The notes under the pieces were generated by a model. The model saw nothing but the letters and a program-made list of their open reading frames with translations, had not been told where the DNA came from and did not search any database. Shown here one piece after another: positions 37,763-46,074 of a DNA stretch of 64,000 bases; within the stretch, counting starts at the first letter, position 1; each line of letters opens with the position of its first letter. This DNA is from Steroidobacter agaridevorans. Lineage in GTDB: Bacteria > Pseudomonadota > Gammaproteobacteria > Steroidobacterales > Steroidobacteraceae. The DNA is taken from positions 620,001-684,000 of the forward strand of contig NZ_BLJO01000003.1 of assembly GCF_009932555.1 (NCBI RefSeq), read 5' to 3'. A program made the translations under genes and the position numbers.

Positions 37763-38140
37763 TTATCCCGAATCCTTGGGCTCATCCGCCAACCACCTTT
37801 CGATGTCTGACCGCCGCCAGCCCTTGGAGGAGTGTTGCCGCGGGAACGTGCCGGCACGCATTCGGCGATAGATTGTTGAGCGATGGCATCCTGTGATTTG
37901 CAGGACTTGTCGCGTCTTCAGCACCTGGTCCGATGCCAAGGTCGCGTCCGAAGTCCTCGATGCTCGAGGGACTGGGTGCGTCGTAGATGGTGAGGGTGAG
38001 CGCAGTGGAGTCGGTGGCCCAATGGGTAACGGTAGCTGCCGAGAAGGCTCGGTGCACGCCGGGACGGATGAGCGCCGAAAAGGCTTCCTGCGCGAACGCA
38101 TGGCATCTCGACCGATTCCTTTAGGTATCTCAGCTTGCAT
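37763..38140 (-). CDS. AlpA-type excisionase-like regulator
   Basis: About 125 residues. The C-terminal half is a winged-helix AlpA/MerR-like domain: VLKTRQVLQITGCHRSTIYRRMRAGTFP, then SKGWRRSDIERWL (about residues 73-118). Such proteins act as regulators or directionality factors for integrases of phages and integrative elements. The N-terminal 70 residues are low-complexity and may not be translated; the start is uncertain (a Met at 38104 is possible). 33 bases separate it from the FlhC-like gene, so co-transcription is likely. Confidence 0.72.
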   Translation of the reverse strand: MQAEIPKGIGRDAMRSRRKPFRRSSVPACTEPSRQLPLPIGPPTPLRSPSPSTTHPVPRASRTSDATLASDQVLKTRQVLQITGCHRSTIYRRMRAGTFPRQHSSKGWRRSDIERWLADEPKDSG

Positions 38141-38214
38141 AGTGTGCTAGCGCGATAACAAGCGATGAATTTGACGTGTTTGTGTAGAAACAGCTGATCG
38201 GGTCGCGTCTTGCA

Positions 38215-38892
38215 TTATCTCCTACGCCCATTAGTAACCAATTCCTGAAGAAACAACTGCAGACCACGCGTTGATACGGTTGCGAAGTCGTCATTCTGTG
38301 GGGAGCGCGCCATATGTATTAGACGCAACCAGACGGCTGGTCGATCATGCCATCGAGGACCCACGCAACCGTTGCGAACCCGCTCCTGCGCAATCCGTCG
38401 AATGTCGGATAATGTGACCCGCGCCATGAACGAAGTGGTTGCGGAGTCCATCGCGAATACGAGGCGTGCTGCGATCAAATCGCTGCGAACTAAATGCCAC
38501 GAAAATAGGAGGGCAGCATGCGCGAGATGGTGCAGCCGGGTCTGCGGCGTCATGAGAGAGAACATCAGCTCTCCCTGGATGGGGCCGTCTGGCGCGCTAT
38601 CGCAGCCAGCACAGTCAGGTACCTCTCGCAGGCCCACATCAATGAGGGAGAAGGGACATCGAGCCAGGCTCTCGCGTTGGTTGGCTTCGAGCTGCATCAG
38701 TTCGTTGCCCAGCATTCGCCATCCGGACCAAGTTCGATCGAGCACCGGCGTGGCGGCGACGTCCATCAGCAGCGCTATCGTTTGCCTATTGATGTCGAAC
38801 AGCGAGGCAAACGATTGTGGATGACGCGAACCATCGCGCCCGTTTGCTGATGGGGCAGGGAGATTCGATTCCGTGTAAGGGTCAGCACCCAT
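38215..38892 (-). CDS. Possible FlhD-like regulator
   Basis: Protein of 225 residues, no confident family. Its C-terminal part (RLVFAMDSATTSFMARVTLSDIRRIAQERVRNGCVGPRWHDRPAVWLRLI in parts) follows the pattern of FlhD: hydrophobic start, a TL-x-D-(I/V) block, then alternating charge to a terminal arm. The N-terminal portion has FASLFDINRQTIALLMDVA. The gene sits two genes upstream of the FlhC-like gene. That pairing is what suggests FlhD; on sequence alone I would call it hypothetical. Confidence 0.42.
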   Translation of the reverse strand: MGADPYTESNLPAPSANGRDGSRHPQSFASLFDINRQTIALLMDVAATPVLDRTWSGWRMLGNELMQLEANQRESLARCPFSLIDVGLREVPDCAGCDSAPDGPIQGELMFSLMTPQTRLHHLAHAALLFSWHLVRSDLIAARLVFAMDSATTSFMARVTLSDIRRIAQERVRNGCVGPRWHDRPAVWLRLIHMARSPQNDDFATVSTRGLQLFLQELVTNGRRR

Positions 38893-38990
38893 TCGCGCCT
38901 CCGCATCCCTGGCAAAGACGAAGTCCGATTACGTTCGCCACGCAGCGGATCGTGGACACCTTGAGGAGCGCTGCATTCAGCGCCACATCG

Positions 38991-39566
38991 TCAGGGTGAT
39001 CGATTAAGCGCGCGGCCAGTTTCCAGCATGCCGGCCAGAACCTCGCGAGTTGTAGGGTCGAGGCGCGGTTGGCCATCACCAGCGTTGCTGGAGCCGATCC
39101 GTGCCCGCACAGTTCGCAAAATTACTTGGCGCACGTCGCGCGGCAATTCGCTGAACTCCACGCCTTGGCGCCGAGCAAACTCCGCGACTTCGAGGTAGAG
39201 CTCGACCACTCCCAGCGTGTCGTCATCGCCAAAGGGGTGGGGGACGGCGTCGCCTGCGAGCAGCCAAGCGATCACTGCACGGGCATCTAAACGGGTGGGT
39301 ATATCACGGAGCAAATGTTCAACAATGCGCGTGAGATCCGCATGAGTCTGCGGAATTCGATCGCTCAAACACCAATGCTTTGCGGTATTGAGTACGACCT
39401 GAAATCGCTTCGCGACGGCGCCAGGGCGATTCGACTTCGGGAATCCCGCACGATCCAGCAGCACGTTGAACCGGCTCGAGAAACCATCGACAACATTCGG
39501 TTGCGCCACCGACTCAGGAGCGCGCGCGGTGGTCGAAGAGCGTCTCGGTGGCGTGCGCAGTGCCAT
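38991..39566 (-). CDS. C1-like helix-turn-helix regulator
   Basis: Protein of 191 residues. A region near 30-95 reads SRFNVLLDRAGFPKS, AVAKRFQVVLNTAKHWCLSDRIPQTHADLTRIVEHLL, typical of a phage-type helix-turn-helix. No peptidase S24 (LexA/CI cleavage) domain is evident. The ATG at 39566 lies just downstream of the palindromes at 39572-39600, with no obvious ribosome binding site. It is the first gene of the leftward regulator set and divergent from the binding-protein gene. Confidence 0.68.
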   Translation of the reverse strand: MALRTPPRRSSTTARAPESVAQPNVVDGFSSRFNVLLDRAGFPKSNRPGAVAKRFQVVLNTAKHWCLSDRIPQTHADLTRIVEHLLRDIPTRLDARAVIAWLLAGDAVPHPFGDDDTLGVVELYLEVAEFARRQGVEFSELPRDVRQVILRTVRARIGSSNAGDGQPRLDPTTREVLAGMLETGRALNRSP

Positions 39567-39571
39567 TTAGA

Positions 39572-39600
39572 ATACCGGTATCTGTCAATTATAATGACAG
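39572..39600. promoter_or_regulatory. Divergent promoter with two palindromes
   Basis: ATACCGGTAT (39572-39581) is a perfect 10-base palindrome. It adjoins CTGTCAATTATAATGACAG (39582-39600), arms CTGTCA/TGACAG. The second contains TATAAT on both strands (39590-39595 plus; 39588-39593 minus), so overlapping divergent -10 elements sit inside an operator-like site. The two genes flanking it are the C1-like regulator and the binding-protein gene. Confidence 0.6.
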
Positions 39601-39658
39601 CTGCTTTGACTTATAGTTCTGCCTCTGGCCACTTGTCAATGCGGTGACGGAACCACGA

Positions 39659-40525
39659 ATGGCTGCGCGTATGGAAACGCTTTTGCGCTACTTCCGATGT
39701 GCGCTCTTATGCGTCTCGGTGCTCGTGCCCGCAATTTCGATGGCGCAGATCGAGATAGATCCCGGACCTGAACCTACGGAGCAGGGCGCCGCACTAACCG
39801 AACTGATTGGTCAGACCCTCGAGATGCATCCGGAGTGGAGCACTCTCGATGTGCGTGTCACGATCGGTCCAGCGGCCTTACGACGGGCACTGAATCGCGG
39901 CGATGGAAAGCCGGTGATCGCTTCATATCTCACAAGTACGGATTTCCGAAGAATCATTGATGTAGCGGGCCGCACAATCCGTGTGACTGCGGTGTTTTCT
40001 AATCCGGATCCACAAGATCAGTTCACACTCGCGCGTGCTGTGCTCGGAGAAAATGCGCTCATTGGGGTGTTTGACACCCCAAGTGCAAACGCTCTGCTTC
40101 GTCCTCCAATTCACGACACGATCCGTGCTCTGAAGTTTCGCACAGGGGACGATATCGACGGGGTGTTGAGGCAAGCGGGTTCGCTGAATGCCATCCTGGT
40201 GTTGCCAGACGGGGTGCTGACTCGGGACAACATCAATCATGCGGTCCGCACGCTCTACGGGCGCCGAGTGGTCCTCATCGGACATTCGGAAATGCTTTCT
40301 CGTGTCGGCAGCCTCGCCTCGGTCTACATCTCTCCGGAGAATATCGCGGCTGCGGTGGCTGATGTGGTGTCTCAGTACGCGGCTACCCAAGAGCTCATGG
40401 CCCCCGTGTTCGTAGAGGAGGTAGATGTCGCGGTAAATCCGCGCCTGGCGCGTTCGCTGAATCTCACCCTGCCATCGACGTCGATACTAGTGCGCACTGT
40501 GCGTGAAGGCAGGCGGCGCCGATGA
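39659..40525 (+). CDS. Periplasmic binding-protein-like (ABC_sub_bind) protein
   Basis: Predicted periplasmic protein of about 288 residues with a signal peptide ending AISMAQ. The mature part resembles the ABC_sub_bind (DUF534-like) solute-binding proteins: NAILVLPDGVLTRDNINHAVRTLYGRRVVLIGHSEML and AAAVADVVSQY near the end. No ABC permease or ATPase accompanies it. It overlaps the sensor gene by four bases, so it may deliver a ligand signal to that protein. The start is uncertain (GTG 39644, ATG 39659 or ATG 39671). Confidence 0.72.
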   Translation: MAARMETLLRYFRCALLCVSVLVPAISMAQIEIDPGPEPTEQGAALTELIGQTLEMHPEWSTLDVRVTIGPAALRRALNRGDGKPVIASYLTSTDFRRIIDVAGRTIRVTAVFSNPDPQDQFTLARAVLGENALIGVFDTPSANALLRPPIHDTIRALKFRTGDDIDGVLRQAGSLNAILVLPDGVLTRDNINHAVRTLYGRRVVLIGHSEMLSRVGSLASVYISPENIAAAVADVVSQYAATQELMAPVFVEEVDVAVNPRLARSLNLTLPSTSILVRTVREGRRRR

Positions 40526-42423
40526 TCCGCACCATTCGACAACGGATCTATGGGCTTGCGCTGCTTCCGCTTGCGGTGCTCGCGATGACATTGCTCGTTC
40601 TCAACGGCTTCGCTCGGGTGGAGCAAGCTCGCAACGAACTTCGTAGCGGTCAGCGGATGATTGTTGAGCTTCTGCGGGCGCGCGCCGCCGAGGCTCTGAT
40701 CGTCGGAAATATCCTGGCCTTCGATGAGGTGACAAACGAGTTGCTGCGAAACTCCAGTTCCATCGCTTGTGTCGTGCTGAGAGATGTTGACGAACGAATC
40801 GTCAGCCGCCACGGAAAGTGTGCTACGGCAATCTCCTCCGCGGACTGGTTCACGGTTCGAACGCTCGGCGAGGGGTTGTCCGACTTTGAGGTCGCGGCAG
40901 AGGCGACTCTTGGTCACATTGCTATTTCCATGAATGATAAATCTGTTCAAGAGAAGCGTCAGCAGATCGGAGTTCAAATTACGATCAGCCTGCTACTCAT
41001 TGCCCTCGTCGTTGGCGTCATGCAGCGAATACTGCGCAGCCGCCTGATCGAACCAATAGAGCAGATTCATCTCGGAATGGGTGCTTTGCGTGAAGGTGTG
41101 TATCACACGCGCATCCCGGTGCGCGGCGACGACGAATTGTCACGCCTAAGTCATTCCATCAACTCGACGATCGAGCGGATCTCGGCGTATACCCGAGAGC
41201 TCGAACGCCGACGTGATGATGCCAACCGCGCCCTCCAAGAGGCGGATGACGAAGGGTTAGCACGCGATGCGCTTGTCCACTGGCTGACGGAAGATCTGGA
41301 GGGGCCGCTCCATGCTATGCAGGGTGAACTGACGGCCGTAGCGGTCGCAAACAACGATCCGTCACTGAAGGCGCGAATCCGACGAGCGCTGGCGCTGCTG
41401 CAAGATGCGCGCTCGAGTTTGACCGAGTTGATGCAGGTCGCAGCAGTGCGTCGGCTCCGGGCTTCGCCACCCGTTGCTCTAACCGATCTCTGGCTGGATT
41501 TTCAGCAAGATGTTCGTCAGTACGCCGGGGCCCCTGAAGCGCACATTGCTCTGACTATGACCGGACCGGATGTGGGCGCCGACTGCCCGACGGAGCCATT
41601 TCTGGAGATTGATAGCGTACGGCTGCGTAAGGCGCTGATGCATCTGATTCAATCGATGGAACGGCACTGCTTGGAACACGCTGTTCAGGTAACCGCTCAG
41701 TTCGTGCCGGTGGCGGAGGATCAGTTGCATGTGGTGTTCACGCTCAAGGCCTCCTACGGTCCGTCGCATGATTCTGCAGTAGATGGATGGTTTGAGCGCG
41801 TGGGCGGCGCCGGGTTTGGGCGGATTCCGCCTACCCAGCTGCGCTGGACCGATCGTGATGCTCGAGTGCTGGAATATCTGCTGCGATCGATTGGAGTCGC
41901 GCCCACCTATACGGTGTCTGACTCCGGCAGTGTCAGCGTTGTTGTCGAGCTGACGTGTCGGTTCAAGCGAGGACCCTCGACCTCGAGCGCGACGCTGTCG
42001 CATGAAGCGAGTCACGGCTCCGTCTTAGCCGGTATCGTAACGGATGATCTCGACCTCGGACGCCTCACGGCGCGAGGCGATCTTGCGCACGTCGAATTCA
42101 GGATGATCTCAGTCGGCCAGGCGCTGGCCGATCTGTCCGCATTGAGCGTGCACGACGTGCTGCTGATCGATGTCAGCAGCGATATCTCCGACGCTTTCGC
42201 ATTGATCCATCGTTTGCGGTCACAGGCGATTGCACCGCCGCCGCTGATAGCGCTTTGCCCAGCGGGTCATGTGACTACTCAATTGGGAGCGAAGCTGATG
42301 GATGCCGGCTTCGCTGGAATCGTGCAGAAGCCTGTTCAGTATAGCCGCGTCATCGAAGTAATCGAGGCAGCGCTCCGGGTGACAAGGCGTTCCGGTTCGG
42401 TCAAATCTCAGCTCTTGCGCTAG
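40522..42423 (+). CDS. HAMP pseudo-histidine-kinase with receiver-like domain
   Basis: Membrane protein of 633 residues: membrane helix about 8-28, periplasmic sensor about 29-145, second helix about 148-168, HAMP about 170-225. Next is a DHp-like helix pair where the usual SHE is TED in WLTEDLEGPLHAM, so no phosphoacceptor His. The degenerate ATPase-like region (about 320-480) lacks the N-box Asn (LMHLIQSMERH) and the DxGxG loop. The C-terminal receiver-like domain (about 510-625) keeps VLLIDVSSD (Asp) and IVQKPV (Lys). It overlaps the binding-protein gene (start) and the phytochelatin-synthase-like gene (end, convergent). No response regulator is nearby. It probably signals by conformation rather than phosphorylation. 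Confidence 0.75.
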   Translation: MIRTIRQRIYGLALLPLAVLAMTLLVLNGFARVEQARNELRSGQRMIVELLRARAAEALIVGNILAFDEVTNELLRNSSSIACVVLRDVDERIVSRHGKCATAISSADWFTVRTLGEGLSDFEVAAEATLGHIAISMNDKSVQEKRQQIGVQITISLLLIALVVGVMQRILRSRLIEPIEQIHLGMGALREGVYHTRIPVRGDDELSRLSHSINSTIERISAYTRELERRRDDANRALQEADDEGLARDALVHWLTEDLEGPLHAMQGELTAVAVANNDPSLKARIRRALALLQDARSSLTELMQVAAVRRLRASPPVALTDLWLDFQQDVRQYAGAPEAHIALTMTGPDVGADCPTEPFLEIDSVRLRKALMHLIQSMERHCLEHAVQVTAQFVPVAEDQLHVVFTLKASYGPSHDSAVDGWFERVGGAGFGRIPPTQLRWTDRDARVLEYLLRSIGVAPTYTVSDSGSVSVVVELTCRFKRGPSTSSATLSHEASHGSVLAGIVTDDLDLGRLTARGDLAHVEFRMISVGQALADLSALSVHDVLLIDVSSDISDAFALIHRLRSQAIAPPPLIALCPAGHVTTQLGAKLMDAGFAGIVQKPVQYSRVIEVIEAALRVTRRSGSVKSQLLR

Positions 42424-43127
42424 TGTGACGCATCCGGCGCGCGAGCGCCCTTAACGAACAACACTCCGCGGTACTCAGCGCCGTCGAGTGTGCGGGTCGC
42501 TTCGTACAACTCTTGCGTCGGGACCCAGGTCCACGGATACCGATAAGCTGCCTGATCTAAAACCAGAAAGGCGTCACGGTTCGAGTCGTAACCACCCGCG
42601 GCCGATATGTGGCCAGCGCCAGCCTGATTCAGAACACGCCGATCGTAGTTGATGATGACGTAGTCGCCGGCGTGTGCCAGGTTCTGCCTGAGACGTTTGC
42701 GAAAGCTATCCACTGTGAACTCATCACCTCGAACGAGCTCAGTGTGCAAGCCATTGGCTCGAGCCAGACTGGCGAGGTCCGATAGCGACATGCCGCCATA
42801 GAATGTTCGCAAACCAGCAATGGCGGAATCGAATAGGCCCCACTCGGTAGCTGAAACGTCGCCATCCGCGCGCAGCACCGTCGCAAGCGTGGCTGGACCG
42901 CAAAACGATCGATGTGGCTGTGGTTGGAAAGCAGCAATCAGCGATGCAAGATCGGCGCCCTCAGCAGAGGCGGCACTAATCGAGGCTTCCTCCTTGGTTA
43001 CGCGCTCAAGCGGGCTGACCAACGGCTCTTGAGTGCGATAGGGGAACGCGATCCAGGCGCTTCCAGAGGCGAAAGTGACGACGAACACGCACGCGATGGC
43101 TGCGGGGAATTTACTCCAGCGACGCAC
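42420..43127 (-). CDS. Exported phytochelatin-synthase-like peptidase
   Basis: Papain-like protein of 235 residues. The catalytic triad of the phytochelatin synthase family is visible as Cys76 (SFCGPATLATVLR), His173 (GHISAAGGYD) and Asp191 (FLVLDQAAYRYPWTWV). The N-terminal hydrophobic stretch (FPAAIACVFVVTFASGSAWIA) is a signal anchor or signal peptide. Bacterial relatives hydrolyse glutathione to gamma-glutamylcysteine, and some make short phytochelatins that bind Cd, Zn or Cu. It starts with GTG at 43127, after AGGAGAG, 11 bases downstream of the TonB receptor stop, so it is the second gene of that operon. Confidence 0.85.
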   Translation of the reverse strand: MRRWSKFPAAIACVFVVTFASGSAWIAFPYRTQEPLVSPLERVTKEEASISAASAEGADLASLIAAFQPQPHRSFCGPATLATVLRADGDVSATEWGLFDSAIAGLRTFYGGMSLSDLASLARANGLHTELVRGDEFTVDSFRKRLRQNLAHAGDYVIINYDRRVLNQAGAGHISAAGGYDSNRDAFLVLDQAAYRYPWTWVPTQELYEATRTLDGAEYRGVLFVKGARAPDASH

Positions 43128-43138
43128 GGCGCTCTCTC

Positions 43139-45232
43139 CTAGAACGTTAGCTCCACATACGCGAAAAGCTGCCCGCGGCGTTCAAAGTATCCCTCATCCG
43201 ACAGGTACAGTGAGGCGTCGCGAATTCCGTGGGCTTCGCGAGCATAGTATTGAAGAATCAGCTGCGAGCGCCACTGCCATCCCTTGAATGCGCGTTGGTG
43301 GGCATACACCAGGTCGTATCGACCATATGAAAGGCCCGAGATCGCGCTGTTGCCATAGTAAGCGGCGGAAATCTGATGGGCCGGGGTGGGTTGGTAGGTC
43401 AGTGCAAGCGAGCCTGCGTGCCGGCCATGTAGCCCTTGTTCGAAGGCGGTACGGGCGGTCGTGTCCAGATAAGAGTACTGCCCACTGATTCGCCAACGCT
43501 CACTCGCGCGCACCCCGATCTCTGTTTCCACCCCGCGTAGAGTGAATGCTGTGCTGTTGAAAGGAGGTGACGAGAAGTGAATGACATCCGCTTCGACCGG
43601 ATTCGACAGATGTTCGGTGAAGGCCTTGATATCCAGCGTCAGAGTCGAGTTGCGGAAGGAGCCGAAGTAGCCAAGGGCGTGCGCTTCAATTCGCTCGGGC
43701 CTGAGGCGACGCTCCATGCTCACGTTTGGTAAGGGAAGGCTGAATGTGTAGCTCGCCAGCGGCTCGTTGCGGCGGCCAAAGTGAAATGCTCCGGCCCAGT
43801 CAGCCTCGGTTTCAACGAGCGAGGGGATTCGAAAGCTACGGGCGTAGGAGTAACGTATGATTTGCTCAGGCCGGAACTGCCAATTGAGCGCCCCACGCCA
43901 CGCGAGCTGCGTGTCTGCAATGTTGGACGCACGCTGTGCCATCAATCCTGCGCTTGCATGCACAGGACCAATCGGTCGAGCGATCTCACCGAACAGTCGG
44001 TAAGAGCGGAGTTGTGCATCGACGCCTGCCAGGTACTGCTCGCTGGATGCGTCGCTCAGCCCTGCTGAGGTGCCGAGCGCGTATCTCCATGGGCCGCTGT
44101 TGGACTCGTACTCAACTTCGATCTCGCTGCGTTCCGATTCGACGCCGAGATCGGTGAAGAAGCAGGTATCTGCTAGGGACGCACCGAGCAGGGTTGGCAC
44201 GAAGAGCGTCGGTGCGAGCAATCCTGCCAGTTGTGCCGGATCGGTGGCGAATGCCATTGCGCCTGCAATTGCATCGGGCGTGTAGCATCCATGTTGCCGC
44301 ACAGACTCGGTTTGGCGATTGTGACTGATCATCAAGTCGATCCGCGTCGCTTCGACGGACTCATGCTGATAGGCGAGTCCGATGAACCGGCCATCATTGC
44401 GCTGCTGGCCTGTGAAGCGCAGCGGTCTGAATCCCGTTTGATGTCGACTATCGTAGCCACTCGCGTCCAGTCGGAGGTGACCGCTGCTTCCTACGTCACG
44501 AGATACTGCGATCCGTGCCTGGTCGATGTCCTTGCCATCCTGTCGCGGCGTGCGATCGGAATCGAGATAGTCATAGCCGCCGTCGCGCTCGGTGCCCGCC
44601 GACAAGGCGACTGCGTAAGGACCCAGCTGCTCATTGACTCCGAGGCCGATGCGTCGCCGGGCGTTGTCACCACCTCCACCCCGCAGCGACAGCCCGCGGG
44701 GATCGTCACGGCCGAGCGTTTCGAAGTTGATACTTGCGAGGAAGGCGTTCTCACCGAAGGCGGCTGCGTTGGGGCCTCGCGTGATGGTGATGCGACGGAT
44801 GTCCTCCAACTGAATCGGTAGGCGATCGAACTCGATGTACTGACCGTCGGCCACCAGTATTGTGTGACCGTCGATCGTAATGCGCATGCGGCGATTTTGC
44901 CGCGCGGTAGTGCCGTGGTAAGACACGCGCGACTCGTCACCCGTCTTGACAATGCGGAAGCCGGGAACAGAGCGAAAGATCTCTGAGATTTCCAGATAAC
45001 CAATCCGCCAAATGTCTTCCTGCGTAATGACTGTGACGGCCTCAGGAATATCCCATTCCGAGTAGTCCAGTCGTGTTGCATGGATTGCCGGCGCGAGTGC
45101 TGGCCCGCTCGAAAGGTCGTTTTGATCGAGTGAGGACTGTGCGATCGTGAACGGGCTGCTTGTCAGCAACGCGAAGCATAGAGCGGATTGGCGTGTTCGA
45201 AAATCCGTATCAATAGAGCGCCTGTTCCACAT
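43139..45232 (-). CDS. TonB-dependent receptor of the cargo unit
   Basis: Outer-membrane receptor of 697 residues, shorter than the chromosomal one at 5189. It has a signal peptide (ALCFALLTSSPFTIAQ), then a plug domain: AVTVITQEDIWRIGY, IFRSVPGFRIVKTGDES, RMRITIDGHTILV, ITITRGPNAAAFGEN. The barrel follows, with REAHGIRDASLYL and a terminal FAYVELTF. This plug type is found in siderophore- and metal-complex receptors. It is co-transcribed with the phytochelatin-synthase-like gene. The ligand may be a thiol peptide or metal complex; that is inference from context. Confidence 0.9.
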   Translation of the reverse strand: MWNRRSIDTDFRTRQSALCFALLTSSPFTIAQSSLDQNDLSSGPALAPAIHATRLDYSEWDIPEAVTVITQEDIWRIGYLEISEIFRSVPGFRIVKTGDESRVSYHGTTARQNRRMRITIDGHTILVADGQYIEFDRLPIQLEDIRRITITRGPNAAAFGENAFLASINFETLGRDDPRGLSLRGGGGDNARRRIGLGVNEQLGPYAVALSAGTERDGGYDYLDSDRTPRQDGKDIDQARIAVSRDVGSSGHLRLDASGYDSRHQTGFRPLRFTGQQRNDGRFIGLAYQHESVEATRIDLMISHNRQTESVRQHGCYTPDAIAGAMAFATDPAQLAGLLAPTLFVPTLLGASLADTCFFTDLGVESERSEIEVEYESNSGPWRYALGTSAGLSDASSEQYLAGVDAQLRSYRLFGEIARPIGPVHASAGLMAQRASNIADTQLAWRGALNWQFRPEQIIRYSYARSFRIPSLVETEADWAGAFHFGRRNEPLASYTFSLPLPNVSMERRLRPERIEAHALGYFGSFRNSTLTLDIKAFTEHLSNPVEADVIHFSSPPFNSTAFTLRGVETEIGVRASERWRISGQYSYLDTTARTAFEQGLHGRHAGSLALTYQPTPAHQISAAYYGNSAISGLSYGRYDLVYAHQRAFKGWQWRSQLILQYYAREAHGIRDASLYLSDEGYFERRGQLFAYVELTF

Positions 45233-45570
45233 GGCTCTCCCTCTGTCCTGAGACGTAAATTCGCCTGCACCTCACTGTGCGAGAAGGATTGCATTATAAA
45301 TGACGGGTTCATTACATCGGTAATTTCCGACGCATTCCGTTCAGGATGGACAACACAACGCCGCGCGCTTGAGTGTTCGATGTTAGTCGTTGTGTCACTA
45401 ACTGATGTTTGAGCAACGCGGGAGTGTGGTCTCGCTGAACGACGGTCCGTCGCGAGCGCGCCGCAGCCACTCTATGGGGTGGAGGAACCGCGTTCTACTA
45501 CGAAATGACGATCAGACAGCGTCGGCAAAGTGAGGGCGATGATTCGTCAGTTGTCGCGGTTGGTTCCCGC
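45233..45570. other. Upstream region of the TonB receptor gene
   Basis: About 340 bases without a gene. A TATAAT on the minus strand (45293-45298) sits in GTCATTTATAATGC, which resembles the palindrome centre at 39582-39600 (GTCATTATAATTG on the minus strand there). No good -35 was found. Confidence 0.45.
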
Positions 45571-45852
45571 TCACCTCGGACGGAACAGCCGCATGAGCAG
45601 GTAGTACACCGCCAGTAACACGCCAAAACCTAGCGCAGTCGCGAGCAGCGTCCAGAACGGGGCGTCCGGCAGCGCGAGCTTCACGCCGATCGCCGTGAGA
45701 ACCCCGAGTACGGTCAGCGCGCTCAGGAAGAAGCCCACGAAGGGCTCCAGTATCACCAGCACGGTATAGATCGGAACAGACATCGCTCGCCACGCGAGCT
45801 TCAGGCTGGTGAGAAATATTTGCAGGGGGCGGCTGTGCGGTTCGGAGATCAT
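45571..45852 (-). CDS. Small membrane protein beside the conjugation operon
   Basis: Protein of 93 residues with two strong membrane helices (about 24-60 and 68-86) and short charged ends (MISEPHSRPLQ; RLFRPR). AGGAG precedes the ATG by about 6 bases. No family recognised. It is divergent from the VirB operon and shares the phased-repeat region with it, so it may be an entry-exclusion or mating accessory protein; that is speculation. Confidence 0.65.
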   Translation of the reverse strand: MISEPHSRPLQIFLTSLKLAWRAMSVPIYTVLVILEPFVGFFLSALTVLGVLTAIGVKLALPDAPFWTLLATALGFGVLLAVYYLLMRLFRPR

Positions 45853-45886
45853 CGCTCACGCTCCTCTGTCGAGATGTGCGCATCCC

Positions 45887-45923
45887 TGTCGCAACCTGTT
45901 GCGTCCTGTCGCAGGGTGTCGCA
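45887..45923. promoter_or_regulatory. Four 10-bp-phased TGTYGCR repeats before the VirB operon
   Basis: TGTCGCA (45887), TGTTGCG (45897), TGTCGCA (45907) and TGTCGCA (45917) recur at exact 10-base steps, and a half-match TGTCGAG sits in phase at 45867. The helical spacing puts all copies on one DNA face, as expected for a multimeric activator site. They lie 35 bases upstream of the 93-residue gene and about 150 upstream of virB2. Confidence 0.75.
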
Positions 45924-46074
45924 TGGCCGGTGAATCGCTCCTGAACCATACCTCTATCAGGAATGTTTTTAAACAAACACGACAATTTCGTCGCTCACGG
46001 CGCGGGCTGATGCGGTGATTTGATTCTGTCCCACGAGGCGGCCGCCGGTCGCCCGGATGCAGTGGAGGCAGACC

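Noticed and set aside
38215-38892. Firm call of FlhD for the 225-residue protein
   Set aside because: The similarity is only a pattern seen by eye over the C-terminal half and the protein is twice the length of FlhD; it is reported as possible only.
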